DNA from: Dryocola sp032051265
GTDB lineage: Bacteria; Pseudomonadota; Gammaproteobacteria; Enterobacterales; Enterobacteriaceae
Direction: 5' to 3'
DNA: 64,000 bases
NCBI GenBank assembly: GCA_032051265.1
Contig: DAMBYU010000002.1
Location: 434,001 to 498,000 of the forward strand
Within the stretch, counting starts at the first letter, position 1. The number at the start of each line of letters is the position of its first letter. Below the pieces are notes generated by a model. The model did not search any database. It saw only the letters and a program-made list of their open reading frames with translations, and was not told where the DNA came from. Made by a program: the position numbers and the translations under genes. This document shows, piece by piece, positions 17,218 to 26,313 of the stretch.

Positions 17218-17976
17218 TTGCATTACCAACCGAAAACCGATTTACTGCAAAACCGCATTATTCTGATCACCGGAGCCAGCGACGGCATCGGCCGCGAGGC
17301 AGCGCTGACGTATGCACGCTATGGTGCCTGCGTTATTCTGCTGGGGCGCAATGAAGATAAGCTACGTGCCGTGGCGCAAGAGTTAAGCGGTCAGGGCGAC
17401 ACGCCGCACTGGTTTACGCTGGATTTACTGACCGCCACGCCACAGGATTGCGAACGCCTGGCGCAAAAGCTCGCAGGTCTGGTGCCGCGTCTGGATGGCG
17501 TGCTGCACAATGCCGGGATGCTCGGCGACGTAACGCCGATGGACCAGCAGGATCCACAAACCTGGCAGAACGTGATGCAGGTAAATGTGAACGCCACCTT
17601 CTTCCTTACCCAGGCCCTGCTGCCCCTTCTGCTTAAGTCTGATGCGGGCTCACTGGTGTTCACCAGCTCGAGCGTCGGTCGTCAGGGGCGCGCCGGATGG
17701 GGAGCTTACGCCGCATCAAAATTTGCCACCGAAGGCATGATGCAGGTGCTGGCAGAAGAGTATAAGCAAAAAAACCTGCGCGTGAACTGCATCAATCCGG
17801 GCGGTACGCGCACGGCAATGCGGGCCAGCGCTTTCCCCTCGGAAGATCCGGGAAAACTCAAAACGCCACGTGATTTAATGCCGCTCTATCTGTGGCTGAT
17901 GGGCGATGACAGCCGTCGCAAAACCGGCATGAGCTTTGATGCTCAGCCTAACCGTAAACCAGGAATTTCTGAATGA
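17218..17976 (+). CDS. yciK: SDR oxidoreductase YciK (TTG start)
   Basis: A 252-aa short-chain dehydrogenase/reductase. It shows the NAD(P)-binding TGASDGIGRE, the NAG motif and the catalytic Ser (FTSSSVG) and YAASK. The start is placed at TTG 17218, which is preceded by GAGGAG at good spacing. This gives the same N-terminus (HYQPKTDLL) and length as E. coli YciK. The open frame extends 21 codons upstream to a GTG without support. Its stop overlaps the btuR start (ATGA), so the two genes are coupled. The substrate is unknown. Confidence 0.93.
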   Translation: MHYQPKTDLLQNRIILITGASDGIGREAALTYARYGACVILLGRNEDKLRAVAQELSGQGDTPHWFTLDLLTATPQDCERLAQKLAGLVPRLDGVLHNAGMLGDVTPMDQQDPQTWQNVMQVNVNATFFLTQALLPLLLKSDAGSLVFTSSSVGRQGRAGWGAYAASKFATEGMMQVLAEEYKQKNLRVNCINPGGTRTAMRASAFPSEDPGKLKTPRDLMPLYLWLMGDDSRRKTGMSFDAQPNRKPGISE

Positions 17977-18563
17977 GTGACGATCGTTACCAGCAGCGGG
18001 CCCAGCGCCAGAAAGAAAAAGTAGACGCCCGCATCGAAGCGGCACAGCTTGAGCGCGGTATTTTGCTTGTGTTTACCGGCAACGGAAAGGGTAAAACCAC
18101 CGCAGCTTTTGGTACCGCGACCCGCGCTGTCGGCCATGGTAAAAAAGTCGGCGTCATCCAGTTTATTAAAGGTCAGTGGCCGAACGGTGAACGTAATTTG
18201 CTGGAGCCGCACGGCGTGGAGTTCCAGGTGATGGCGACAGGTTTTACCTGGGAAACCCAGAATCGCGAAACGGATACCGAAGCTTGCCTGGCCGTCTGGC
18301 AACACGCGAAGCGCATGCTGGCGGACAGCTCGCTGGATATGGTGCTGCTTGATGAAATTACCTATATGGTCGCCTACGACTACCTGCCGCTTCAGGAAGT
18401 GCTGGATGCGCTCCAGCGGCGCCCTGCCGGTCAAACGGTGATTGTCACAGGCCGCGGCTGCCACCGGGATATCCTGGAGATTGCCGATACGGTCAGCGAG
18501 TTACGCCCGGTAAAGCACGCGTTTGATGCCGGTGTGAAAGCGCAGATCGGGATTGATTACTGA
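17973..18563 (+). CDS. btuR: Cob(I)yrinic acid a,c-diamide adenosyltransferase
   Basis: A 196-aa CobA/CobO/BtuR-type corrinoid adenosyltransferase, which transfers the 5'-deoxyadenosyl group of ATP to cob(I)alamin to make adenosylcobalamin. The P-loop is FTGNGKGKTTAA (about residues 34-45). The N-terminal basic helix (QQRAQRQKEKVDAR) is typical of the family. Length equals E. coli BtuR. Its start overlaps yciK by 4 bp. Confidence 0.97.
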   Translation: MSDDRYQQRAQRQKEKVDARIEAAQLERGILLVFTGNGKGKTTAAFGTATRAVGHGKKVGVIQFIKGQWPNGERNLLEPHGVEFQVMATGFTWETQNRETDTEACLAVWQHAKRMLADSSLDMVLLDEITYMVAYDYLPLQEVLDALQRRPAGQTVIVTGRGCHRDILEIADTVSELRPVKHAFDAGVKAQIGIDY

Positions 18564-18573
18564 AGCGCTTTTT

Positions 18574-18593
18574 AGCCCTCCCGAAGGAGGGCT
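18574..18593. terminator. Hairpin between btuR and the GH3 gene
   Basis: Stem AGCCCTCC / GGAGGGCT with a CGAA loop in the short gap between convergent genes. Neither strand has a good T-tail after the stem (the Ts precede it on the plus strand), so termination strength is uncertain. Confidence 0.55.
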
Positions 18594-18600
18594 ACAGGAA

Positions 18601-20976
18601 TTATCTCTTCACTTCGCAGTGGCTTACCATCCGCCAGTCGCCTTGTATAATCCGCGTCTCACCGCTCACGGTTACCATGCCGCGGCTGCGGATATCCCCG
18701 CTTGATGCACCCACCTGAATTTCAAACTCGCCCGGCTCTACCACGCGCAGGCCGTCGCGGCGGGTAAAGTTAAGCATATCGGTTGGGACGATAAATGAAA
18801 GCTCAGCGCTTTCCCCCGGCTCAAGATACACCCGCTGGAAAGCCTTTAGCTCCTGAATCGGGCGCACCATAGAGGCCACTTTGTCGTGGACATAAAGCTG
18901 CACAACCTCGCTGCCCGCGACCTTTCCGCTGTTGGTGACGGTAATGCTCGCACAAACATCGCCACCCTGATTCGCAACCGCGGCATCTGGCAGCTTCAAA
19001 GTACCGTAGTCGAACGTTGTCCAGCTTTTGCCGTAGCCAAACGGGTAGCGTGCGCCAAAGTGGAAGGCAAACGGCGTACCGCCGCTTTTCAGTTTGTGAT
19101 TGTAATAATAAGGCATGGCGCCCGCGCTTTTCGGTACGGACACCACCAGCCGCCCTCCGGGTTCCGCCTGCCCCGTCAGCACATCCGCAATAGCGCGACC
19201 GCCCTCCTGGCCGGGCGCCCAGGCCATCAGCAGCGCGGCAATGTTATCTTCCTGCCCGCCCAGGTTATAAGGACGACCGCCGGTCATCACTACAACAACC
19301 GGTTTACCCGTTGCCAGCAGTTCGTTGAGCAACTGCTGCTGCACGCCCGGTAGCGCAAGGCTATCCGTATCCGAGCCTTCGCCAACCGTGCCGCTCTGAA
19401 ACAGGCCGGACAGATCGCCCACGCACAGCACTACAACGTCGCTCTGCTGCGCCACCGCCACGGCTTGAGGGATCAAGCTGGTATCGGATGAAACCGGCGA
19501 CTGCTGCATTGGTTTTCCACCGCTGTCACCGGGGAACACCGGCGCGCCAGCCATGCGTGTTTCAATTATATGGCAGCCTTTCGCATAGCGAACGTTTTCG
19601 CGACCAAGCTGTTCGCGCAGCGCTTCAAGCGGCGTCACCACCTGCGAGGTTTGCTCCAGCATATCGCTGATGATGAGATGCACCGGGAAGCTGTATCCGC
19701 TCAGCAGGGCCAGCGGATCGTCTGCGGTTGGCCCCACCACCGCCACGCGCGGTGTGCCTTTCAGCGGCAATGTGCCGTCATTTTCCAGCAGCGTGACCGA
19801 ACGGGTTGCCACCTCGCGCGCGATCCCTACCGTGGATTCGCTTTGTAGCTCAACCTGATTTTCATCCGTATATGGGCGCTCAAACAGGCCAAGACGGAAT
19901 TTCTCTTTCAACACGCGAGCGACGATTTCATCAACCTTTTCCATCGTGATTAATCCGCGCTCGACGGCCTGCGCCAGATGGCGGGCGCAGTCGTCTTTGG
20001 GCAGTTCGACATCCAGACCGGCGTTAAACGCCAGCGCCGCCGACTCGGCCGCATCATGCGAAACGCCATGATGTTGATGAAGCAAACTGACGCCGCCGTA
20101 GTCCGCCACAATCAGGCCGTCGAACCCCCACTGGTCGCGCAGTACGGTAGTGAGCAGGAACTCATCCGAGTGCCCCGGCTGATTATCGATATCGTGATAG
20201 GCGGGCATCACGGAGCCGGCGTTAGCTAACTTCACCGCCATTTCAAACGGCAGCAGGAAGGTATCATTCAGTTCGCAAAAGCCCAGGTGTACAGGCGCAT
20301 GATTACGCGCGCCTTCGCTGAACGAATGGCCGACATAGTGCTTGAGCGTCGCCAGCAGGTCGCGATTTTTGCCCTGCAGGCCCTTTACATAATGCGTGGC
20401 CATCATGCCAACCAGCCACGGATCTTCTCCGAAGGTTTCTTCTGTACGGCCCCAGCGCACGTCCCGCGAAACATCAAGTACCGGAGCAAGGCCCTGGTGG
20501 CAACCGGTTAAACGCGCTTCGTGCCCAATCGCGGCGGCGGCGCGTTCGATCAAATCCACATCCCAGGTCGATCCGTAATTAAGCGATGACGGAAAGAGCG
20601 TGGCGTCTTTGCAAAGCAGCCCCACCAGGCACTCTTCATGAAATAGCGCGGGAATACCGAGGCGAGTCTCTTCAACCAGCGTTCTTTGCAGGCGGTTGGC
20701 CGCCCGCACCCCCTCTTTTGCCTCGACGATATGCGTCCCCAGCGGGCGGGTAATTTGCCCGATGCCCAGCTTTAAACGCTCGGCCAGACCCGCCTGCTCC
20801 GTTACGCCTGCAAACTCGTCGCTTAAATCGGTTCGTTCACGATGATTGCCGTCGCTCGATAAAATCAGCCAGTACGCGTGCATCTGCGCGAACTTTTCTT
20901 CCGGCGTCATGCGTGAGAGGAGATCGGCAACGCGTTCGTTAACCGGACGATGGGGATCCTTATAAATGGTGGACAT
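18601..20976 (-). CDS. Glycoside hydrolase family 3 enzyme (beta-glucosidase/xylosidase-like)
   Basis: A 791-aa GH3 enzyme in the usual order: an N-terminal TIM barrel with substrate motif KHYVGHS and nucleophile Asp in LIVADYGGV, then an alpha/beta sandwich domain with the probable acid/base in TVGEGSDTD, then a fibronectin-III-like C-terminal domain. No signal peptide is visible, so it is probably cytoplasmic and acts on imported glycosides, unlike periplasmic BglX. The start has AGGAG close by, inside the end of the symporter gene (gap 3 bp), so the two form an operon. The exact sugar is not readable. Confidence 0.9.
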   Translation of the reverse strand: MSTIYKDPHRPVNERVADLLSRMTPEEKFAQMHAYWLILSSDGNHRERTDLSDEFAGVTEQAGLAERLKLGIGQITRPLGTHIVEAKEGVRAANRLQRTLVEETRLGIPALFHEECLVGLLCKDATLFPSSLNYGSTWDVDLIERAAAAIGHEARLTGCHQGLAPVLDVSRDVRWGRTEETFGEDPWLVGMMATHYVKGLQGKNRDLLATLKHYVGHSFSEGARNHAPVHLGFCELNDTFLLPFEMAVKLANAGSVMPAYHDIDNQPGHSDEFLLTTVLRDQWGFDGLIVADYGGVSLLHQHHGVSHDAAESAALAFNAGLDVELPKDDCARHLAQAVERGLITMEKVDEIVARVLKEKFRLGLFERPYTDENQVELQSESTVGIAREVATRSVTLLENDGTLPLKGTPRVAVVGPTADDPLALLSGYSFPVHLIISDMLEQTSQVVTPLEALREQLGRENVRYAKGCHIIETRMAGAPVFPGDSGGKPMQQSPVSSDTSLIPQAVAVAQQSDVVVLCVGDLSGLFQSGTVGEGSDTDSLALPGVQQQLLNELLATGKPVVVVMTGGRPYNLGGQEDNIAALLMAWAPGQEGGRAIADVLTGQAEPGGRLVVSVPKSAGAMPYYYNHKLKSGGTPFAFHFGARYPFGYGKSWTTFDYGTLKLPDAAVANQGGDVCASITVTNSGKVAGSEVVQLYVHDKVASMVRPIQELKAFQRVYLEPGESAELSFIVPTDMLNFTRRDGLRVVEPGEFEIQVGASSGDIRSRGMVTVSGETRIIQGDWRMVSHCEVKR

Positions 20977-20979
20977 AGA

Positions 20980-22368
20980 TTACTCCTGTGTTGCGGGGGC
21001 AAGAGACGGTGCGTCATCGCGGACTTTGCGTTTGGCGGCAAGCTCGCTGGCGATGCTATAGACCGTGCGGCTGTTGAGTTTGTAGATAAACAGCAGCAGC
21101 GCCATAGCAATAAACAGCACCGAAGGAATGACGGTAAACAGCGCGTTGATGGTGCTCAGCACAGAAGCCGACTGGGTGGGCTGATTGGGCAGGTAATCGA
21201 CCATACCGAGGATCCATCCCACCACCGCCCCGCCGAGCGCCAGACCGAATTTGATGGCAAACAGCGCGGTTGAAAAGACCAGCCCGTCAAGGCGGCGGCC
21301 CGTGCGATGTTCTTCGTAATCCACTACGTCAGAAAACATCGTCCACTGCAGCGGCGTGGTAAGGTTTTGAATAAAGCTGAACACCAGATTAAGTCCCAAA
21401 ATAAGCCAGATAGCCGTTGGGGGAATAAAGAAAATCGCCGTACCAAAAATAACAAAGCTGACGATTGTCCATTGATAAGCCCGCACGCGGTCGAACTTTC
21501 CTAACAATCGTTCAGAAAGCAGCGCGCCCAGTAAAGATGCAATCATGCCTGAGACGATAAAAGCAAAAACCAGATCGGGGCGTAATAAAACATATTTCAC
21601 GTAATACATCGTGGCGGAACCACGGGTTACTACTGCGGTTAAGAGTAAAATATTAAAGATGAATACGATTCGCCATTGGCTGTTTTTAGCCAGCAATTTT
21701 AAATCGCCGGCCATTGAGCCTGAGGTGTCGTTTCGTGGGGAATAACGCTCTTTGGTCATCGCAAAACAGCAATAAAATAACCCTACGCCAAGCAGTCCCA
21801 TTAAACTCATGGCATAGAAATAGCCTTTTTGCAGATTGCCGTTGCCTAACCAGTCTACCAATGGCAGCGCAATAACCGTGACAATCAGCCCGCCGATAAA
21901 CGACAACGCAAAGCGCCAGGACTGGATGGAGTGCCGCTCACGCGGGTCAAGCGTTAACGCTCCGGGCATGGCGCAGTAAGGCACATTAATCGCGGAGTAA
22001 ACAAGGCTGAGAATGCTGTAGGTCGCGCAGGCATAAATAATTTTTGCCGTAGGCCCAACATCCGGAACGTAAAAAGTAATCAGGCAGCTCACGCCAAAAG
22101 GAATAGCGAACCATAAAAGCCAGGGGCGGAACCGGCCATGTCTGGTTTGGGTGCGGTCTACCATCGCACCAATACAGGGATCGACAAAAGCATCCACCAC
22201 GCGCACTACCAGAAACATAGTGCCCATAATAGCTGCCGGCAAACCAAACACATCGGTATAAAAATAAGCGAGGAATAACGTGGCGGTTTGCCAGACTAAT
22301 GCGCTGGCCATATCGCCGAGGCCATAACCAATTTTATCTTTGGTACTGAGAACGGTGGAGGCATTCAT
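20980..22368 (-). CDS. GPH-family sugar:cation symporter
   Basis: A 462-aa, about 12-helix transporter of the glycoside-pentoside-hexuronide:cation symporter family (MelB/XylP/YicJ type). Typical features are the N-terminal KIGYGLGDMASAL, the loop VDRTQTRHGRFRPW after helix 2, and a polar C-terminal tail. It is first in a two-gene operon with the GH3 enzyme, which suggests uptake of a beta-glycoside that is then hydrolysed in the cytoplasm (inference). No dedicated regulator lies beside it. An AAGG element is a modest ribosome binding site. Confidence 0.9.
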   Translation of the reverse strand: MNASTVLSTKDKIGYGLGDMASALVWQTATLFLAYFYTDVFGLPAAIMGTMFLVVRVVDAFVDPCIGAMVDRTQTRHGRFRPWLLWFAIPFGVSCLITFYVPDVGPTAKIIYACATYSILSLVYSAINVPYCAMPGALTLDPRERHSIQSWRFALSFIGGLIVTVIALPLVDWLGNGNLQKGYFYAMSLMGLLGVGLFYCCFAMTKERYSPRNDTSGSMAGDLKLLAKNSQWRIVFIFNILLLTAVVTRGSATMYYVKYVLLRPDLVFAFIVSGMIASLLGALLSERLLGKFDRVRAYQWTIVSFVIFGTAIFFIPPTAIWLILGLNLVFSFIQNLTTPLQWTMFSDVVDYEEHRTGRRLDGLVFSTALFAIKFGLALGGAVVGWILGMVDYLPNQPTQSASVLSTINALFTVIPSVLFIAMALLLFIYKLNSRTVYSIASELAAKRKVRDDAPSLAPATQE

Positions 22369-22560
22369 TATTATTGACCTTATTTATCGGACACAAAATA
22401 GTTCAACCATCCGCATGACTGCTCGCGGCAATTATTTTCAGCCCCCAGTATTGGTTAATTTCCGTCAGGGCAACAATTGCCGAATTGCCCAGACAAATTA
22501 TGATTTTTTGCTTTTTATGATAAATGTGACGGGGTGCAAACGAAGTGAGGAACAGAATGC

Positions 22561-22587
22561 AAAAAGCCCGCCTTTGCAGACGGGCTT
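22561..22587 (-). terminator. ppsA terminator
   Basis: On the minus strand, AAGCCCG / CGGGCTT with a 10-nt loop and a TTTTT tail, 19 bp after the ppsA stop. Confidence 0.9.
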
Positions 22588-22605
22588 AGTGAAGCAGACG
22601 GAAAC

Positions 22606-24984
22606 TTATTCTTTAATTTCAGCCAGGCTCAGCCAGGTTTGCACCACGGTATCCGGGTTCAGGGAGAGGCTATCAATCCCCTCTTCCATCAGCCAGGCGG
22701 CAAAATCTTCGTGATCCGACGGGCCTTGTCCACAAATGCCAACGTATTTACCCTGTTTCTTCGCCGCTTTAATAGCCATCGACAGCAGCGCTTTCACCGC
22801 GTCGTTACGCTCATCAAAGAGTTCGGAAACTACGCCGGAGTCGCGATCCAGGCCTAACGCCAGCTGCGTCATGTCGTTGGAGCCGATAGAGAAACCGTCA
22901 AAGTATTGCAGGAACTCATCCGCCAGCAGGGCGTTGGATGGGATCTCACACATCATGATGATTTTCAACCCGTTTTCACCGCGTTTCAGGCCCTGACGCT
23001 CCAGCTCTTCCACCACGGCTTTCGCCTGCGCCACGGTGCGCACAAAAGGCACCATCACTTCAACGTTGGTCAGGCCCATTTCGTTACGCACGCGTTTCAT
23101 GGCAGCGCATTCCAGCGCAAAGCAGTCGCGGAAGCTGTCCGCTACATAGCGACCCGCGCCACGGAAGCCCAGCATTGGGTTTTCTTCTTCAGGTTCATAA
23201 CGTTCGCCGCCCACCAGATTGGCGTATTCGTTAGATTTGAAGTCCGACAGCCGCACGATGACACGCTTGGGCCAGAATGCCGCGCCCAGCGTCGCGATCC
23301 CCTCCGTCAGGCGGCCGACATAGAATTCGACCGGATCGTCATAGCCCTTCATCATCTCGCGGATTTCGTTTTGCAGCGCAGGCTCCTGCTGGTCAAACTC
23401 CAGCAGCGCGCGCGGGTGCACGCCGATCATACGGTTGATGATGAATTCAAGGCGCGCCAGGCCGACGCCTTCGTTCGGCAGGCAGGCGAAGTCAAACGCA
23501 CGGTCCGGGTTACCGACGTTCATCATGATTTTCAGCGGCAGATCCGGCATGGTATCAACCGTGGAGCTTTTCACGCTGAAATCCAGCAGATCCTGATAAA
23601 CATAACCGGTATCGCCTTCCGCACAGGAAACCGTCACGTTCTGGTCGTCCTTCATGCGTTCGGTGGCATCGCCGCAGCCAACAACGGCAGGAATACCCAG
23701 TTCGCGGGCGATGATTGCCGCGTGGCAGGTTCGCCCGCCGCGGTTGGTCACAATAGCCGCCGCTTTCTTCATGATCGGTTCCCAGTCAGGGTCGGTCATG
23801 TCGGTTACCAGCACGTCGCCCGGCTGGATAAGGTTCATTTCGCTGATATCGTGAATGACCTTCACCGGCCCGGCGCCGATGCGATGGCCGATAGCACGCC
23901 CTTCTGCAACGATTTTGCCCTGCGAATGCAGGTGATAACGCTCCATCACCTGGCCCTGGGAACGCACGGTTTCCGGACGCGCCTGGACGATAAAGAGCTT
24001 GCTGGTATGGCCGTCTTTGGCCCATTCGATGTCCATCGGGCGGCCATAGTGTTTCTCAATCAGCACAGCCTGCTTAGCCAGCTCCTGCACCTCTTCAGGC
24101 GTAATAGAGAACTGGTCGCGGTCGGCCTGCGGCACATCTTCAATTCGCACCTGCTTGCCGTGCTCCTGGTCCGGAGCATAGACCATACGGATTTTTTTCG
24201 AACCCATATTACGGCGCACGATGGATGGCTTACCGGCTTCAAGCGTCGGTTTATGAACGTAGAATTCATCCGGGTTAACCGCACCCTGCACCACCATTTC
24301 ACCCAGGCCAAAGGCCGAAGTGATAAACACCACCTGGTCGAAGCCGGATTCGGTGTCAATGGAGAACATCACGCCTGAAGAGGCAAGGTCGGAGCGAACC
24401 ATACGCTGGACGCCTGCGGAGAGCGCCACACCGCGGTGATCGTAGCCCTGATGCACACGATAAGAAATAGCCCGATCGTTAAACAGCGAGGCAAAGACAT
24501 GCTTCACCGCCACCAGCACCGCGTCATACCCTTGCACGTTAAGGAAAGTTTCTTGCTGCCCGGCAAACGACGCATCCGGCATATCTTCGGCGGTGGCGGA
24601 GGAGCGCACGGCAAAAGAGGCTTCGGCATCGTCAGCGGAAAGTTGTTCGTAGGCATCGTGAATTGCTTTTTCCAGCTCGGGCTGGAAAGGCGTGTCGACG
24701 ATCCACTGGCGGATCTGCGTGCCAGCTTTAGCGAGCGCCGACACATCGTCAATATCCGTTTGATCCAGCAGTTCGTAAATACGCTGGTTTACACCGCTCT
24801 GGTCCAGAAAGAGATTAAACGCCTCGGCAGTGGTGGCAAAACCGTTCGGCACGCTGACGCCCGTGCCTGAAAGGTTGGTAATCATTTCACCCAGGGAGGC
24901 ATTTTTCCCCCCGACCCTGTCTACATCATTCATGCCGAGTTGGTTATACCAAAGCACCAGCGGTGACGAGCCATTATTGGACAT
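22606..24984 (-). CDS. ppsA: Phosphoenolpyruvate synthase
   Basis: A 792-aa gluconeogenic enzyme making PEP, AMP and phosphate from pyruvate and ATP. The N-terminal ATP-grasp domain (GGKNASLGEM) is followed by the phosphohistidine swivel domain (GGRTCHAAIIARELG, catalytic His) and a C-terminal PEP/pyruvate-binding barrel (FSIGSNDMTQLALGLDRDSG). ATG 24984 (MSNNGSSPLVL) is chosen over an open 12-codon extension; it has AAGGA upstream and matches E. coli length. It is divergent from its regulator ppsR. Confidence 0.98.
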   Translation of the reverse strand: MSNNGSSPLVLWYNQLGMNDVDRVGGKNASLGEMITNLSGTGVSVPNGFATTAEAFNLFLDQSGVNQRIYELLDQTDIDDVSALAKAGTQIRQWIVDTPFQPELEKAIHDAYEQLSADDAEASFAVRSSATAEDMPDASFAGQQETFLNVQGYDAVLVAVKHVFASLFNDRAISYRVHQGYDHRGVALSAGVQRMVRSDLASSGVMFSIDTESGFDQVVFITSAFGLGEMVVQGAVNPDEFYVHKPTLEAGKPSIVRRNMGSKKIRMVYAPDQEHGKQVRIEDVPQADRDQFSITPEEVQELAKQAVLIEKHYGRPMDIEWAKDGHTSKLFIVQARPETVRSQGQVMERYHLHSQGKIVAEGRAIGHRIGAGPVKVIHDISEMNLIQPGDVLVTDMTDPDWEPIMKKAAAIVTNRGGRTCHAAIIARELGIPAVVGCGDATERMKDDQNVTVSCAEGDTGYVYQDLLDFSVKSSTVDTMPDLPLKIMMNVGNPDRAFDFACLPNEGVGLARLEFIINRMIGVHPRALLEFDQQEPALQNEIREMMKGYDDPVEFYVGRLTEGIATLGAAFWPKRVIVRLSDFKSNEYANLVGGERYEPEEENPMLGFRGAGRYVADSFRDCFALECAAMKRVRNEMGLTNVEVMVPFVRTVAQAKAVVEELERQGLKRGENGLKIIMMCEIPSNALLADEFLQYFDGFSIGSNDMTQLALGLDRDSGVVSELFDERNDAVKALLSMAIKAAKKQGKYVGICGQGPSDHEDFAAWLMEEGIDSLSLNPDTVVQTWLSLAEIKE

Positions 24985-25064
24985 CGAAACAATCCTTTTA
25001 TGAAATATGAGTGGGCACAAGCATTTCCTGACTTCTTATTTAGCCTGGCATATTTACCTGCCTG

Positions 25065-25087
25065 AGTGAAACGGTTGAATCGTTCAA
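25065..25087. promoter_or_regulatory. Possible Cra (FruR) site upstream of ppsA
   Basis: Two overlapping half-site-like elements, TGAAACGGTT and TGAATCGTTC, lie about 80-100 bp before the ppsA start. The second matches the Cra consensus core TGAAWCSNT. E. coli ppsA is activated by Cra. The remaining intergenic sequence to ppsR (24985-25319) is AT-rich promoter DNA. Confidence 0.55.
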
Positions 25088-25319
25088 GCAAAATAAAAAT
25101 ATGAATTTTTAAGATAGTTTCCCAAAAAAGCTAAGCTATTGATTATGCATTTAATCCTCAGCATCCTGAGGGTTAATTTAGCGTTTATATTTTTGACCTC
25201 CCCGGTTCATTAAAAATAAAAACACCATTTCATTTTAAAATTGCGACATTGATTATCACGGAATGCGTTGTTTTAATTTATGCTTTATAAAATTATCGTG
25301 AAATGTCAGGGTCCCCAAA

Positions 25320-26153
25320 ATGGATAACGCTGTAGACAGGCAGGTATTTTATATTTCTGACGGCACCGCGATTACCGCTGAAGTGCTGGGCCACGCGGTG
25401 ATGTCGCAATTTCCGGTCTCAATCAACAGCATCACGCTGCCTTTTGTGGAAAACGAAAGCCGGGCCAGGGCGGTGAAAGAGCAAATCGATGCCATTTTTC
25501 AGCAATCTGGCGTGCGACCACTGGTCTTCTACTCCATCGTTTTGCCGGAGATTCGTGACATTATTTTGCAAAGTGCAGGTTTTTGTCAGGATATCGTGCA
25601 GGCCCTGGTGGCGCCTTTGCAGCAGGAGTTAAATCTCGATCCCACGCCGGTTGCTCATCGCACACACGGTCTGAACCCCGGCAATTTAATTAAATATGAC
25701 GCCAGAATCGCCGCCATTGATTACACCCTTGCCCATGATGACGGCATCTCAATGCGTAATCTCGATCAGGCTCAGGTGATTTTGCTGGGGGTGTCCCGCT
25801 GCGGTAAAACGCCGACCAGCCTGTATCTCGCCATGCAGTTCGGCATTCGCGCCGCCAACTATCCTTTTATCGCCGACGATATGGATAATATTCAGCTTCC
25901 GACCGTGCTGAAGCCGCTTCAGCATAAATTATTTGGCCTGACGATCCATCCGGAGCGCCTCGCCGCAATTCGCGAGGAACGCCGCGAGAATAGCCGCTAC
26001 GCCTCCATGCGGCAGTGCCGTCTCGAAGTCGCCGAAGTGGAAGCGCTGTTTCGTAAGAATCAGATCCGTTACCTCAACAGCACCAACTATTCCGTCGAAG
26101 AAATGGCCACAAAAATTCTTGATATCATGGGCCTGAATCGCCGCATGTACTAA
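25320..26153 (+). CDS. ppsR: PEP synthase regulatory protein (kinase/pyrophosphorylase)
   Basis: A 277-aa DUF299-family bifunctional regulator. It phosphorylates PEP synthase on a Thr using ADP to inactivate it and reverses this by phosphorolysis. The P-loop is GVSRCGKTPTS (about residues 152-162). Length equals E. coli PpsR (YdiA), and it stands back to back with ppsA. Its last codons and stop overlap the trp operator of aroH. Confidence 0.97.
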   Translation: MDNAVDRQVFYISDGTAITAEVLGHAVMSQFPVSINSITLPFVENESRARAVKEQIDAIFQQSGVRPLVFYSIVLPEIRDIILQSAGFCQDIVQALVAPLQQELNLDPTPVAHRTHGLNPGNLIKYDARIAAIDYTLAHDDGISMRNLDQAQVILLGVSRCGKTPTSLYLAMQFGIRAANYPFIADDMDNIQLPTVLKPLQHKLFGLTIHPERLAAIREERRENSRYASMRQCRLEVAEVEALFRKNQIRYLNSTNYSVEEMATKILDIMGLNRRMY

Positions 26154-26165
26154 CAAACTAGTACA
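26146..26165 (+). promoter_or_regulatory. TrpR operator of aroH
   Basis: A near-perfect palindrome: GTACTA, 6 nt (ACAAAC), TAGTAC, with flanking T/A. This matches the trp operator core (CTAG-containing GTACTAGTT-AACTAGTAC type). It overlaps the ppsR stop codon and lies about 150 bp upstream of aroH, as expected for the Trp-repressed DAHP synthase gene. Confidence 0.85.
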
Positions 26166-26313
26166 CAAGGCGAGCATTATCTGTCAGGATAGGCGCATTG
26201 CGGTTGCGTTATACCTTTTAGGTGGTTGAAATCGACATAAATTGGTTTATCGTGATCGCCATCACTTCCCGGCACTCTCGCCGTGCAGAAGACAAAAATT
26301 TCTGAGACAGCCA

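Noticed and set aside
22906..24378. 490-codon open frame antisense to ppsA
   Set aside because: It lies wholly within ppsA, is rich in His/Arg/Ala as expected for a mirror frame of GC-rich coding DNA, and has no ribosome binding site or recognisable domain.
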